DNA from: Opitutaceae bacterium
GTDB taxonomy: Bacteria; Verrucomicrobiota; Verrucomicrobiia; Opitutales; Opitutaceae
Direction: 5' to 3'
DNA length: 64,000 bases
Assembly: GCA_002713695.1 (NCBI GenBank)
Contig: PAUB01000001.1
Coordinates: forward strand, 479,161 to 543,160
The position numbers and the translations under genes were made by a program. Below, piece by piece: positions 41,857 through 51,859 of this stretch. Within the stretch, counting starts at the first letter, position 1. Every line of letters begins with the position of its first letter. The notes beneath the pieces are model-generated. The model made no database searches. It saw nothing but the letters and a program-made list of their open reading frames with translations, and was not told the DNA's origin.

Positions 41857-42593
41857 ATGCTATGCGCTGGAAATGCGTGTGCGCCTATGATGGCACGACC
41901 TTTGCCGGTTGGCAGAGCCAAAGCGGCGGGACTGCAGTGCAGGATGTGATCGAAGAACGGTTGTCTGAAATTTTGAAAGCGCCGGTGCGGATTCACGGCA
42001 GCGGTCGCACGGATGCGGGCGTGCACGCGCGGGGACAGGTCTTTCATTTCGACGCGATTTGGCCGCACGGTTCCGCTGCGATGTTGGCGGCGTTACGTGG
42101 TGGATTGCCCATATCGATTCAGGTGAAATCAGCGAAGAAAGTGAGCGATGATTTCCATTCTCGCTTTCAGACGAAGGGAAAGCGTTACGCTTACTTTATC
42201 CACTTGGGAGATGCAGATCCGTTTACGCGGCCCTATCGTTGGTGCGTGTTTCGTCCGCTGGATGTGAACGCGATGGAGCAAGCGGCAAAGGTGTTGTGCG
42301 GACGGCATGATTTTCGCGCGTTCACCGCACTGAACGGGCCAGCCAAAGAAAACACGGTGAGGAATTTGCGAGTCCTTGAAGTTAAGAAACGGGGCAATGA
42401 AGTGCGGATCACCGCTGAGGGGGAAGGTTTTCTTTATAAGATGGTGCGGAGTTTGGCCGGGGTGCTCGTGGCCGTGGGTGAGGGACGATTGGAAGTCGAA
42501 AAGCTGGCGGAGATTTTGGAATCGCGCCGGCGCACTGCCATGGTGCCGACCGCACCGCCGCAGGGACTTTGCCTCATGAATGTTTCATACTGA
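41853..42593 (+). CDS. truA: tRNA pseudouridine(38-40) synthase
   Basis: Modifies uridines in the anticodon arm of tRNAs. The 246-residue protein has the family's catalytic Asp in 'IHGSGRTDAGVHARGQVFHF' near residue 50, plus 'GRHDFRAFTALN' and 'FLYKMVRSLAGVLVAVGEGR' in the C-terminal half. Overlaps ruvX (ATGA) upstream and the comF start (TGATG) downstream, so the three are one operon that continues to accD and folC. Confidence 0.96.
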   Translation: MNAMRWKCVCAYDGTTFAGWQSQSGGTAVQDVIEERLSEILKAPVRIHGSGRTDAGVHARGQVFHFDAIWPHGSAAMLAALRGGLPISIQVKSAKKVSDDFHSRFQTKGKRYAYFIHLGDADPFTRPYRWCVFRPLDVNAMEQAAKVLCGRHDFRAFTALNGPAKENTVRNLRVLEVKKRGNEVRITAEGEGFLYKMVRSLAGVLVAVGEGRLEVEKLAEILESRRRTAMVPTAPPQGLCLMNVSY

Positions 42594-43327
42594 TGACGGA
42601 TTTGACCCAACGAATGATTCGTGGTGTGGGTGATGTGGTTTTCCCGCCGACGTGTGTGCATTGTCAGGGTGTCGTTAAGGAGGGTGAGCTTCGTTATGTC
42701 TGCGAGTCGTGTTCGAGGAAGATTTCTGTGGTGCGCGCACCGCATTGTTCGACTTGTGGTTATCCGTATTTCGGCGAAGTAAGCGGCGAACGCATGTGTC
42801 CTCATTGTCGGGATTTGACGCCGGTGTTTGGGGAAGGTCGCACCGCGGTGTTGTCGAAAGGTCCGGCGCGATCGCTTGTTTTGGCTCTAAAATATCATCA
42901 CGGGCTCCATGCGCTCAAAGATATGGAGATGCTGTTTCGAAGAGCTGAGGAGCTTACTTCGTGGGTGCGTGGCGCGATATTGGTGCCGGTGCCTTTGCAT
43001 CCACGCAAGGAGAGGGAGCGTGGTTTCAATCAAGGCCTGCTGATCGCACAACGTCTGGCGCGAGTTGCTGGTGGGGAGACTCGCGTTGAAGAGATCTTAC
43101 GGCGGGGAATCGATACCGTATCGCAAACGCATCACGACAAGAAAACACGTCTCGCTAACCTGAAAAATGCCTTTGCACTGCGCCGAGGGGCAGCCATAAA
43201 TGCCGACCATCACTATATTCTCGTTGATGACGTATTCACTACAGGTTCCACCCTCAATAGTTGTGCACTCGTGCTTCGCCGCGCGGGTAGCCTAAATCTC
43301 GACGTAGTTACTTTTGGCCATGGTTGA
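42593..43327 (+). CDS. comF: ComF family phosphoribosyltransferase-like protein
   Basis: A 244-residue protein from the ATG at 42593. The N-terminal double zinc ribbon ('[13 protein letters not shown]', 'CESC', 'CSTCGYPYF', 'CPHCRD') is followed by a phosphoribosyltransferase fold with the PRPP motif '[17 protein letters not shown]' near residue 218. In naturally transformable bacteria ComF acts in DNA uptake; the function elsewhere is unclear. No other com genes are in the window. Confidence 0.92.
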   Translation: MTDLTQRMIRGVGDVVFPPTCVHCQGVVKEGELRYVCESCSRKISVVRAPHCSTCGYPYFGEVSGERMCPHCRDLTPVFGEGRTAVLSKGPARSLVLALKYHHGLHALKDMEMLFRRAEELTSWVRGAILVPVPLHPRKERERGFNQGLLIAQRLARVAGGETRVEEILRRGIDTVSQTHHDKKTRLANLKNAFALRRGAAINADHHYILVDDVFTTGSTLNSCALVLRRAGSLNLDVVTFGHG

Positions 43328-43334
43328 AGCAGAA

Positions 43335-44201
43335 ATGAATTTTGATAAACCCACCTACACGGTGCGGAAAACTGGTAAAAAAGAGATTCCTCAAGGTCTC
43401 TACACGCAGGATCCCACTACCGGTGAGACCTTGTTTACCAAAGATATCCAAGAGAATCAGATGGTCGTTCCCAAAGGAGGTTATCATTTTCCGATCGGTG
43501 CTCGCGAGCGTATTGCCTCGCTAGTCGATCAGGGCTCTTTTGAAGAAAAAGATGCCGGAGTTCGTTCCGCTGATCCATTGGGATTCAAGGATTCCGTGAG
43601 CTATGTGAATCGAATTAAAAAATATGAGAAGGCCAGTGGCTTACCGGAATCGGTGATTTGCGGGCTAGGGAAGATTCATGGCATCGGCGTTTCTCTGGCG
43701 GTAATGGATTTTCGCTTTTGCGGCGGCACGCTTGGTTCGGCCGCGGGCGAAAAAATCACTCGCGCAATCGAAGCCGCGATTGAGCATAAGGTGCCTTGCA
43801 TCATTTTTAGCACATCAGGTGGAGCGCGAATGCAGGAAGGAATTCTTTCACTCATGCAAATGGCCAAAACCAGTGCTGCTCTGGGGCGTTTGGGCGAAGC
43901 GGGGCTGCCGTATGTTTCGGTGCTTACTCATCCGACGACAGGTGGCGTTTCCGCGAGCTACGCGACTTTGGGTGATGTCATTATCGCGGAGCCAGGGGCT
44001 ATGATCGGATTTGCCGGCGCGCGAGTGATTAAGGATACCACGAAGCAGACATTGCCAGAGGGTTTTCAAACTTCGGAATTTTTGCTCGAACGTGGATTGA
44101 TCGATCAGATCGTGCCGCGCACCGAGATGCGTGATCGTCTGGGTGAGATTCTTCAGGCGCTTTATGTGAAGAAGAAGCCTGCCGCGAGTCGGAAACATTA
44201 A
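43335..44201 (+). CDS. accD: Acetyl-CoA carboxylase carboxyltransferase beta subunit, zinc ribbon missing
   Basis: Transfers the carboxyl group from biotin to acetyl-CoA in fatty acid synthesis. From the ATG at 43335, 288 residues. The crotonase-like core is normal ('[20 protein letters not shown]', '[20 protein letters not shown]', '[11 protein letters not shown]'). The N-terminal segment aligns in spacing with AccD but has none of the four Cys that bind zinc in the standard enzyme: the CxxC positions fall in '[19 protein letters not shown]'. Starts at 43314 and 43320 are also in frame. Its place before folC matches the accD-folC pair seen in many genomes. Confidence 0.92.
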   Translation: MNFDKPTYTVRKTGKKEIPQGLYTQDPTTGETLFTKDIQENQMVVPKGGYHFPIGARERIASLVDQGSFEEKDAGVRSADPLGFKDSVSYVNRIKKYEKASGLPESVICGLGKIHGIGVSLAVMDFRFCGGTLGSAAGEKITRAIEAAIEHKVPCIIFSTSGGARMQEGILSLMQMAKTSAALGRLGEAGLPYVSVLTHPTTGGVSASYATLGDVIIAEPGAMIGFAGARVIKDTTKQTLPEGFQTSEFLLERGLIDQIVPRTEMRDRLGEILQALYVKKKPAASRKH

Positions 44202-44210
44202 GCTCGGATC

Positions 44211-45518
44211 ATGTCAACGGGCGCATCCACCGATTACGAGGCGGTGACGTCATACCTGTTTGGTCTCAAAGCCACGCATGGTCTGAAGTTTGGAATCGAT
44301 CGCATGCGTTTGTTTGCGGAAGCCTTGGGGCACCCTGAAAAATCGCTTTCTCTGCTTCATGTGGCGGGGACCAATGGCAAGGGATCCGTCGTGGCGATGC
44401 TCGACGCGATCCTGCATGCTGCGGGCTGGCGTACAGGGATGTATACTTCGCCGCATTTGGTGAAACTGGGCGAGCGTGTGCAAGTGGATCGGCAACCTTT
44501 GACTCCGCAGGAAATAACTGAATATGTGCGCGAGCTACGTCCGATTGCGGAGCAGCTCGCCGATGGTGATTTGGAGGATCACCCAAGCTTTTTCGAATTC
44601 GTGACGGCGATGGCATTTTTGCAATTTGCCCGGAAACAATGCGAGATCGGCTTCGTGGAAGTAGGGCTAGGCGGTCGTTTAGACGCGACCAATGTGCTCA
44701 CGCCAATCGTGTCGGTGATTACTTCGATCGGATTGGACCATTGCGAAATGTTGGGCAACACCCACGCCGAGATCGCAGCGGAGAAATCCGGGATTATTAA
44801 ACAGGGCTGTCCTGTGGTGATCGGGCGATTGGACGCGGAATCCGAAGCCGTGGTGCGTGCGAAAGCAGCGCAAATGGAGGCGAAGGTTTATTCAGTGCGA
44901 GACGTGTTTGGCGATGATGTCGAAAAGTATCCGCACACGAATCTTGAGGGCGATTATCAACGGTGGAATGCGGCCACGGCGACATTGACAGCGCGAGTGC
45001 TTGGCGAGAAGTGGCGGATCACCGATGGGGTGATCAATCGTGGTCTCACGCATGTCGATTGGCCGGGCCGTTGGCAACGTGTGCGGATGGGGTCGCGCCT
45101 GATGATTCTCGATTCCTCTCATAATCCGGAAGGCGCCAAGGTTCTGGATGATAATTTAGCGAAATTGATCGAAGAAACGGGACGCAAACCAGTGGTGATC
45201 ACTGGAGCTCTCGGTGTGGCTCGGGCTGGTGCGTTGCTGACGACGATTGGTAAACATGCGCACGAGATTCATCTGGTCGTTCCTTCACAGGCGCGCGCGT
45301 GCACTCACGAGCAACTCGCATCAATGTTGCCGGATGCGTTTACCGGTGAGGTGCATCGCACTGATCTGCTAACGCTGTTTCCCGACGCCTCGCAATGCAC
45401 CGCCGGTGGTCCCGACGATGTGCTCGTGCTCACAGGCTCAATCTACTTGATCGGTGAGGTTATGGCCCGCCTCGCGCCGGAACACGGGGTGGGCGAGGGT
45501 AGCCTGCAGGATTTTTAG
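44211..45518 (+). CDS. folC: Folylpolyglutamate/dihydrofolate synthase
   Basis: Adds glutamate to folates. The 435-residue protein has the Mur-ligase ATP site '[17 protein letters not shown]' near residue 46, '[18 protein letters not shown]' near 77, '[13 protein letters not shown]' near 150 and the C-terminal '[14 protein letters not shown]' near 300. Starts 10 bases after accD. Its 3' end overlaps that of convergent purA by 4 bases. Confidence 0.95.
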   Translation: MSTGASTDYEAVTSYLFGLKATHGLKFGIDRMRLFAEALGHPEKSLSLLHVAGTNGKGSVVAMLDAILHAAGWRTGMYTSPHLVKLGERVQVDRQPLTPQEITEYVRELRPIAEQLADGDLEDHPSFFEFVTAMAFLQFARKQCEIGFVEVGLGGRLDATNVLTPIVSVITSIGLDHCEMLGNTHAEIAAEKSGIIKQGCPVVIGRLDAESEAVVRAKAAQMEAKVYSVRDVFGDDVEKYPHTNLEGDYQRWNAATATLTARVLGEKWRITDGVINRGLTHVDWPGRWQRVRMGSRLMILDSSHNPEGAKVLDDNLAKLIEETGRKPVVITGALGVARAGALLTTIGKHAHEIHLVVPSQARACTHEQLASMLPDAFTGEVHRTDLLTLFPDASQCTAGGPDDVLVLTGSIYLIGEVMARLAPEHGVGEGSLQDF

Positions 45519-47059
45519 GCCAGCTTGATCAAGTCGGCCATTGCAGGCACATCTTTGATGATCTGAGACGGTTCCGGTCCTACACCGAGATAACGTAGAT
45601 TCGGAAGCAGGTCGTCAGCTGGCCAATCCAGCCGTTCGTAAGCGACATCGAGCACCGCCTTGGCCATGCCTGCGACGTAACGCTGTGCGTTGGCGGGCAG
45701 ATCTTCAAATTGGCGCATGGTGGAAATGTCTTCGCTCCAACCTGCGTAGCTTTCGTAAACAGGCTTCAATGTTTTACGCACGGCTTCGTTGCGAGGAACG
45801 TGATGGTAGCGTTTGCCGTCGGCGTCTTCATAGTCCGTGCAGATTAGGAGTTCTCCATCCCAATCGCCAGAGTGGGTCAGAACATCGGCCTTATTAATCA
45901 TGTAGTCTTGAAAACCACCGTAGCGCAGCGCGTCGCCTTTTTCTACAGCGTCATACCAGCCGACCATACGCTGACGTCCGGTGCTGGTGCCGAATTCTAC
46001 TTTCTTCAGTTTCTTCGTGAGCGGATGCTCATCATCCATCTGCGTGAGAAACGTGTGGGTGCCCACTTTAGTATCGTAAGCCTTTGCCACGCCAATTGTG
46101 TGCACAGGTTGAAGTGGTATCCCCGCACTTTCGAATAGCTCGGGAGTGAAGGTATGCGATGCCGTGACGTTGGGTGAAAACCCATGGCGCTTATCGAGCC
46201 AGTAGGATTGACCGAATTCAGCGAGAATGGTGCGCCCAGCATTCTTTTCTTTGAGAATCAAGGAACGCACTTCGCCGACATTTTTGGCGAGGGCAGTGCC
46301 CGCACCCCAATAAGTCTTGGTGAGCAGCTCTAAGTCTAAGCTAAACGGTTCGGTGCCGCGAAACTGCGTAAAATCAAATTCGGATTTTTCGAATACGCCT
46401 GCTTCGATACTTTCAGCATTCGCACGAACTTCGGCTTCGGTGAGCGTATCAAAGAATCCAGCGAACGTGGCAGCATCGATTTGATAAACGTGCTGGATCA
46501 TTCGCAGAGCGCGATCGGCCCGTTGAGCGAGTTTACGGGCGAAGTAATTAGGACCCGCGAGAAAATCACTGTAAGTGATCTGCCATTGGCCGACTTCTTC
46601 GTAGTAGGCCGGAGTGATACCGCGACCGGTAGAACCGCGCGGCTCCTCTTTGAGCGTGTGTGTGCGGTAGTGTTCCGTGGCGAGATCGAGCAGGCGATGG
46701 GTGAGATCGGAGACCATCGTGCGCTCATCGATGGTGAGACGGGAGATGATTTCGTAGCCCCTGTGTTCGAGCGGTTTTGCTTCCCACCAGATCTTACGGG
46801 GATCAGCAACGACGCCCGCACCCATGCAGAGGTGAGCAACATCTTTCACTACGACGCCAGCAGGCAGTAAATTGAGTTTTACTCCACCCGCCGTATGACC
46901 GGAATTGGCGCCGCCATTGACTTTAATCACGACGGAAATGGGGGAAGAAGTGCCGCGAAGCTCATCGGCTACTTCTGGAATTAAGCGTCCTTTACCTTCA
47001 TCACCGAAGGAAAGGCCGACATCGACAATCAACTGACTGGGAAACGGAGTGAGAGACAT
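45515..47059 (-). CDS. purA: Adenylosuccinate synthetase, long form
   Basis: Converts IMP with aspartate and GTP to adenylosuccinate. From the ATG at 47059 it has 514 residues, about 80 more than the E. coli enzyme. The core motifs are present: '[18 protein letters not shown]' with the GDEGKG P-loop, '[16 protein letters not shown]', '[10 protein letters not shown]' and '[13 protein letters not shown]'. The extra length is in the middle and C-terminal parts. A start 30 codons upstream (47149) is open but unlike the family. With guaB upstream, both branch enzymes from IMP are encoded side by side. Confidence 0.93.
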   Translation of the reverse strand: MSLTPFPSQLIVDVGLSFGDEGKGRLIPEVADELRGTSSPISVVIKVNGGANSGHTAGGVKLNLLPAGVVVKDVAHLCMGAGVVADPRKIWWEAKPLEHRGYEIISRLTIDERTMVSDLTHRLLDLATEHYRTHTLKEEPRGSTGRGITPAYYEEVGQWQITYSDFLAGPNYFARKLAQRADRALRMIQHVYQIDAATFAGFFDTLTEAEVRANAESIEAGVFEKSEFDFTQFRGTEPFSLDLELLTKTYWGAGTALAKNVGEVRSLILKEKNAGRTILAEFGQSYWLDKRHGFSPNVTASHTFTPELFESAGIPLQPVHTIGVAKAYDTKVGTHTFLTQMDDEHPLTKKLKKVEFGTSTGRQRMVGWYDAVEKGDALRYGGFQDYMINKADVLTHSGDWDGELLICTDYEDADGKRYHHVPRNEAVRKTLKPVYESYAGWSEDISTMRQFEDLPANAQRYVAGMAKAVLDVAYERLDWPADDLLPNLRYLGVGPEPSQIIKDVPAMADLIKLA

Positions 47060-47235
47060 AGTTGGCGCAGCAACCGAAATCAGCAGGACTCCTGTTGCCG
47101 TTAATTGAAAAACCGAGGGGTGGGGGGAGGGCAAACAAAAAGCGGCCACAATTGTGACCGCCTATGTCATCATTCCTCAATTTAACTCACCTCGGCCGCC
47201 TTTGCTTCCCAAGTGACGCCGCCAGAATTAAACAT

Positions 47236-47264
47236 TTACACGTCAACTATTAGTTGACGTGTAA
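47236..47264. promoter_or_regulatory. Perfect 13-base palindrome between guaB and purA
   Basis: TTACACGTCAACT at 47236-47248 and its exact reverse complement at 47252-47264 flank a 3-base loop. There is no T run on either strand, so an operator for a dimeric regulator is at least as likely as a terminator for guaB. It lies upstream of purA and downstream of guaB, both on the minus strand. Confidence 0.55.
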
Positions 47265-47300
47265 TCTTGCTTATCATCAGGCGACGAGGGCGTTGATCGT

Positions 47301-48887
47301 TTAGTTTTTACGAGTGGAAACCTCGACGACGTCGTGTGGTGCGGCCTCTTTTTGACCGGCAGGACTCACACGGATGTAGCGGGCCTTGGCTCGGAGTTGC
47401 TCCAGCGTAGAAGCGCCGAGATAACCCATGCCGCTTTGGACACCGCCGATTAGATTGGCGAGCACATCGTCGGAATAGCCGCTGACTTCCTTGAGGGCTT
47501 CGATTCCTTCTGCGGTGATCTTGCGCACTTTGTCATTTTTGTCGTGACCGTATCGGGCCGCACTGCCGTCTTTCATCGCGGCGAGAGAACCCATGCCGCG
47601 GTAGGATTTATAAATTTTGCCACTGATCTCCATGATTTCGCCCGGTGATTCACGGCAACCGGCGAGTAATCCGCCGCAGATCACGGCCTCGGCCAAAGTG
47701 AGCGCTTTGACGATGTCCCCTGATTTGTTGATGCCTCCGTCGGCGATTAGTCGCACTCCTTTTGCTTTCGCTGTTTGGCTGGCGACGTAGAGGGCAGTGA
47801 GTTGAGGAATGCCAACACCTGCGACGATGCGAGTGGTGCAAATCGATCCTGGGCCTTGACCAATTTTGATCGCATTGGCCCCGCAATCGGCGAGAAATTC
47901 GACGCCCGACCCACTGGTGACGTTTCCGGCGATGATGGTGAGTTCAGGGAAGGTATCGCGGACGATCTTGACCATTTCGCCAACTCCCGAGGTGTGCGCG
48001 TGGGCTGAGGAAACGGCGACGGTGTCGATGTGCTCGTCTACGAGGTGGCCGACGTGCTCAATGATGGTATCGTGATCAAGCTCGCCCGTGGGTTTGCGGA
48101 TCGGCGAAAGAGCGGCTCCGACGACTAATCGGAAATCAGCGTCGCGAGCGGGTTTGCGCTGTGATTTGGCTTCGCTGGTGATTTTCTCGACATCAGAACT
48201 GGTGACCAATCCGCGCAGCTCATCGTTGGAATTAACAACGAGCATTTTGTTGATGCCGACATTGGCGGTGAAGAATTTATCGGCGGCCGTGATCGGATCG
48301 TTGGAGATGGCGCTTTCCAGTTCGGTTTTGAGCTGAGAGCGGGGAGTCATCACATCGGCGATCTTCTTGGTGCGGTAGCGCTCTTTCACGACATTGCCTG
48401 AAAGTAACCCCGATAGCTTTCCGGCGGCATCTAGGACAGGAAAGGTGCTGAAAGTGAATTTACGCTCTTCCATCATCGCGAGCACATCGCCGATGTATTC
48501 ATCCGCGGTGACGGTGATGGGATCCTGGATCAGGCCGTGGATGTGACGTTTGACGCGCGCGACCTCTTTGACCTGCTCCTTGGCTGGCATGTTGTAGTGG
48601 ATCAGGCCGAGACCACCGTTGAGTGCCATCGCGATGGCCATACGTGATTCTGTCACTGTATCCATATCCGATGAGATGATCGGAATGTGGAGGTGGAGCG
48701 CATCGGACAGACTGGTCGAGGTATCTGCTTCCTTAGGCAGGATATCCGAATAGAGTGTCGCGAGAGAGACGTCGTCGAACGTCAGGGCGGCAGGGAGGTT
48801 GGCCCGGAAAAATTCGTCGGCCGAGAGATAAAAATCGGCGTCAGACGCAGCTGCTGGTGTAGTGGATTGTGAAGCAACCTTATTCAT
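47301..48887 (-). CDS. guaB: Inosine-5'-monophosphate dehydrogenase
   Basis: NAD-dependent oxidation of IMP to XMP, the committed step to GMP. From the ATG at 48887 it has 528 residues. The TIM barrel holds the catalytic Cys loop '[18 protein letters not shown]' and '[17 protein letters not shown]'; a CBS pair is inserted at about residues 120-240; the flap begins '[17 protein letters not shown]' with the Arg-Tyr 'AARYG'. A frame extension to 48929 is poor in homology and would run into the menC promoter region. Confidence 0.96.
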   Translation of the reverse strand: MNKVASQSTTPAAASDADFYLSADEFFRANLPAALTFDDVSLATLYSDILPKEADTSTSLSDALHLHIPIISSDMDTVTESRMAIAMALNGGLGLIHYNMPAKEQVKEVARVKRHIHGLIQDPITVTADEYIGDVLAMMEERKFTFSTFPVLDAAGKLSGLLSGNVVKERYRTKKIADVMTPRSQLKTELESAISNDPITAADKFFTANVGINKMLVVNSNDELRGLVTSSDVEKITSEAKSQRKPARDADFRLVVGAALSPIRKPTGELDHDTIIEHVGHLVDEHIDTVAVSSAHAHTSGVGEMVKIVRDTFPELTIIAGNVTSGSGVEFLADCGANAIKIGQGPGSICTTRIVAGVGIPQLTALYVASQTAKAKGVRLIADGGINKSGDIVKALTLAEAVICGGLLAGCRESPGEIMEISGKIYKSYRGMGSLAAMKDGSAARYGHDKNDKVRKITAEGIEALKEVSGYSDDVLANLIGGVQSGMGYLGASTLEQLRAKARYIRVSPAGQKEAAPHDVVEVSTRKN

Positions 48888-49003
48888 GTGTTGCCGTGAA
48901 CTGGATAAAGGGATCTCGAAGCGAGGCAATCGGAATTTTTATTTTTCGTTCATTTAAGAGTGGAAATTTACAGCAGGCCCGAGTTGCTATCTCTTATTTG
49001 AGA

Positions 49004-50059
49004 GTGAACTACCACTTTGACTACTGCCGCTATCGTCTGCCTTTCAGAGCTCCGCTCTGGACAGCACATGGTTGTTGGGAAGCTCGCGAGGGGGTGATCC
49101 TGCGATTGGAAAGCGAAGGAGGAGCGATCAGTTACGGCGAAGCGTGTCCGATTCCTTGGTTTGGCACCGAAACAGTTAATGAAGTTGAAGAGGCCTGCCG
49201 TCAGGTGGGGGCCGAGACCAATGACGCTATATTGGATGGGTTGCCTGAAAAGTTGGGTTGCCTTCGCAGTGCGGTGCATAGCGCGCGGATGGACTGGAAC
49301 GCACCAGAGGATGAGTCGGCGCGTGCGGTTGCGGCATTGTTGCCAAGCGGCAAGCAGGCCTTGGATCTGATCGAGCCGCGCGCTGAGGCAGGGTTTCGCA
49401 CCTTTAAGTGGAAAGTGGGAGTAGGATCAGTGGCCGATGAACTAGTGCTGCTGGATGATATTTGTGGTCGGCTATCCGGAGGTGCGAAATTGCGCTTAGA
49501 TGCGAATGGCGCTTGGGAGCGGCGATCCGCCGAGAAATGGCTGGATCGTTGCGCGGACTATCCCGTGGAATATGTCGAGCAACCTTGTTTTGCTGAAGCT
49601 TCTGCTTTCGCCAAAGCTATGGGGGACAAGTCGGCAGTCTCAGCCGCACAAAGGAGAGCGGAGGATTTGTTGCTGGGATTGGCGGAGGATTTTCCGACCC
49701 CACTGGCGCTGGATGAATCAATCATGAGTGGGCACGATGTGACGCGCTGGATTGATCAGGGGTGGCCGGGATATTTTGTGCTGAAGACCAGTTTGATGGG
49801 AGAGGCTGCGAATGCCTTAGCTGCGTTGGAAAAGGCAGATGCCAAGGTGGTGTTTTCAAGCGCACTGGAAACGGCAGTGGGAGCGAAAGCTGCACTCAAG
49901 CGGGCCTTTGCTTGGAACGGTTCTCCGCACGCGTTGGGTTTTGGGGTGTGGCCGCTGTTTAACGATTTCGAAGTTAACGGGCCAGCCGCCGCGCCACTTA
50001 TACGTTGGGATGATGTTACTCGAATTGACGAGGAGGCCTTATGGAACGCGCTCAGCTAG
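49004..50059 (+). CDS. menC: o-Succinylbenzoate synthase (MenC, enolase superfamily)
   Basis: Dehydrates SHCHC to o-succinylbenzoate in menaquinone synthesis. The barrel motifs are all present: 'FKWKVG' (KxK base), 'LRLDANGAWERRSAEKWL', 'YVEQPCF', 'LALDESI' and the second Lys in 'FVLKTSLMGE'. The GTG at 49004 (VNYHFDYCRYRLPF) matches the start of the family; the open frame begins at 48869 but its first 45 codons overlap guaB's start region. The product is about 351 residues. The 3' end overlaps menE by 19 bases. Confidence 0.88.
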   Translation: MNYHFDYCRYRLPFRAPLWTAHGCWEAREGVILRLESEGGAISYGEACPIPWFGTETVNEVEEACRQVGAETNDAILDGLPEKLGCLRSAVHSARMDWNAPEDESARAVAALLPSGKQALDLIEPRAEAGFRTFKWKVGVGSVADELVLLDDICGRLSGGAKLRLDANGAWERRSAEKWLDRCADYPVEYVEQPCFAEASAFAKAMGDKSAVSAAQRRAEDLLLGLAEDFPTPLALDESIMSGHDVTRWIDQGWPGYFVLKTSLMGEAANALAALEKADAKVVFSSALETAVGAKAALKRAFAWNGSPHALGFGVWPLFNDFEVNGPAAAPLIRWDDVTRIDEEALWNALS

Positions 50060-51234
50060 AGTCACTCGTCATGGCGACAGGATGTGCCGAACAACACGGT
50101 GGCTACACTTTCCTGATCGATCCGCATTGGACTGCCGTCCAACGCGAAAAGTTCGCCAATATCAAACAATCCCAAGTCGGCATTCTCATATCAGAAATCG
50201 ATCAAGGGTGGCTTTGCATACCTACGGGTGGTTCCAGTGGTGGGCTGAAATTTGCGCGTCACGATGAGCAGACCTTGAGTGCGGCGGTGGGCGGATTTTG
50301 CGAACACTTCGAATTAGAGAAAGTCGATGCGATTGATGTTCTGCCACCTTGGCATGTGAGTGGCTTGATGTCGCGGGTGCGCTGCGCGGCGACGGGAGGG
50401 CGTTATCTCGCCTGGCAATGGAAAATGTTAGAATCAGGCGAGTGGCCAGAGCTCTCCGGTGAAGAAATGCTTTCGCTGGTGCCGACCCAATTGCAGCGCT
50501 TGCTGGCTGAGTCCCGGGCAGTAGCCTGGATGCAAGGTTTGAAGTTGATCCTGATTGGCGGCGGGCCCAGTTGGCCCTCTTTGGAAGATGCGGCTTCGGC
50601 CGCGAACTTGCCGGTAGTAGTCAGCTACGGAATGACGGAGACGGCAGCGATGATCTTGGCGCAAACGCCGGATGAATTCGCATCTGGTGATCGCAGTAGC
50701 GGGCGAGCTCTGCCGCAGGCACGAATCGATGTTTGTGATGCGGAAACCGGCGCAGTGGTCGGAGCCGATCAATGCGGTGTTATTCGGATAACAGGTAGTT
50801 CGGTGATGCGGGGATACTACGGGGATGATCTTAGCGAAGGCTTGTTTTTGACAGCTGATCTGGGACGGCTGGATTCATCGGGACATTTACAGGTCGAAGG
50901 TCGCCTTGATGATGTGATCATCACTGGTGGCGAAAAGGTCTCAGCCCGATCAATTGAATCAATCCTCCGTGGCTGTGATGGGCTTTATGACGTTGTGGTT
51001 CTCGGCCTTCCGCATGAGGAATGGGGTGAGGAGGTCGTGACGTGCTACTTAAGTGACCACTCCCATGGCGAAGCATCGCTCGCTCGTTGGGCTTCGGCTA
51101 ATCTGACTAAACACCAATGTCCCAAACGCTTCATGCGTTTTTCTGCAACTGAGTGGCCACTGAATGGTCAGGGAAAAGTGAATCGCGCGGAGTTGCGTCG
51201 ATTAGCCCTGAGCAACCCAAGCCGAGATATTTGA
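50041..51234 (+). CDS. menE: o-Succinylbenzoate-CoA ligase (MenE)
   Basis: AMP-forming ligase that activates o-succinylbenzoate. The 397-residue protein has the P-loop 'IPTGGSSGGLKFARH' near residue 61, 'VSYGMTETAAMILAQ' near 198, 'GRLDDVIITGGEKVSA' near 286 and a C-terminal cap with the catalytic Lys in 'LNGQGKVNRAELRRL'. Short for the ANL family but normal for compact MenE. Coupled to menC by overlap; the 3' end overlaps the convergent thioesterase gene by 33 bases. Confidence 0.9.
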   Translation: MERAQLESLVMATGCAEQHGGYTFLIDPHWTAVQREKFANIKQSQVGILISEIDQGWLCIPTGGSSGGLKFARHDEQTLSAAVGGFCEHFELEKVDAIDVLPPWHVSGLMSRVRCAATGGRYLAWQWKMLESGEWPELSGEEMLSLVPTQLQRLLAESRAVAWMQGLKLILIGGGPSWPSLEDAASAANLPVVVSYGMTETAAMILAQTPDEFASGDRSSGRALPQARIDVCDAETGAVVGADQCGVIRITGSSVMRGYYGDDLSEGLFLTADLGRLDSSGHLQVEGRLDDVIITGGEKVSARSIESILRGCDGLYDVVVLGLPHEEWGEEVVTCYLSDHSHGEASLARWASANLTKHQCPKRFMRFSATEWPLNGQGKVNRAELRRLALSNPSRDI

Positions 51235-51609
51235 GGGCAAGGGAGCTCGCGCGTGCTGGCTACGTGACGTGCAGACGTGAGTAGTTTGAGCTCGCGCGGC
51301 AATCTTGGCTGGTGGGGTCAAGCGGGTGATCTCGTAATCAATCGTGAAAGTGTTTTCCGAAACTAAATTCGGTTGCACGCTGATGCTCACGTTTTCGCCG
51401 CATGACAGCGGACGGAGATAGTCGACGGCGCTTTTTGAGATAGGCACGATCAGGTCGGCGCCGCCGAAAAAGTCCTTCATATCGATCCCTGCTGCTGCAA
51501 GCGATGCTTCGTAGGCTTCATGGCAGAGCACGAGGTAGTTGGCGAAAAACATGATACCGGCGGCATCAGTGTCGCCTAGACGGATGGTTCGCTCGTAGGT
51601 GAAAGGCAT
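51202..51609 (-). CDS. Hotdog-fold acyl-CoA thioesterase, probable DHNA-CoA thioesterase
   Basis: From the ATG at 51609 a 135-residue 4-hydroxybenzoyl-CoA thioesterase-type protein. 'VRLGDTDAAGIMFFANYL' style opening (here 'IRLGDTDAAGIMFFANYLVL') carries the family's Asp, and 'CHEAYEASLAAAGI' follows. Position next to menC and menE supports a role in hydrolysing DHNA-CoA (MenI), but the fold also serves other acyl-CoAs. Convergent with menE. Confidence 0.82.
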   Translation of the reverse strand: MPFTYERTIRLGDTDAAGIMFFANYLVLCHEAYEASLAAAGIDMKDFFGGADLIVPISKSAVDYLRPLSCGENVSISVQPNLVSENTFTIDYEITRLTPPAKIAARAQTTHVCTSRSQHARAPLPSNISAWVAQG

Positions 51610-51716
51610 AGGATCAATTTGGAGATATTCGGTCGGTGGGCGAGCATACAAAGATCATTATGAGCCTTCTGAGGCTTAATCCCTGTGGAAAATTCCTTAG
51701 ACTCAGACTTCTTAAC

Positions 51717-51746
51717 CACGGATGGACACAGATTAACACGGATGAA
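51717..51746. repeat. Three tandem decamers CACRGATNRA
   Basis: CACGGATGGA, CACAGATTAA and CACGGATGAA lie head to tail in the 250-base gap before polX. Similar intergenic words (CACGGATTAACACGGATG type) recur in many PVC and other genomes, so this is probably one copy of a dispersed repeat rather than a site for the flanking genes. Confidence 0.6.
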
Positions 51747-51859
51747 TTCCAGAGTCGTTTCATTTATTAGCGGTAAAATCTAGATCGATATCTATCGTGC
51801 TTTTCCTGCGGTTGGTTTTTTGGCTTACGACTTGCCACTTATCACCTACTATTTGAACC

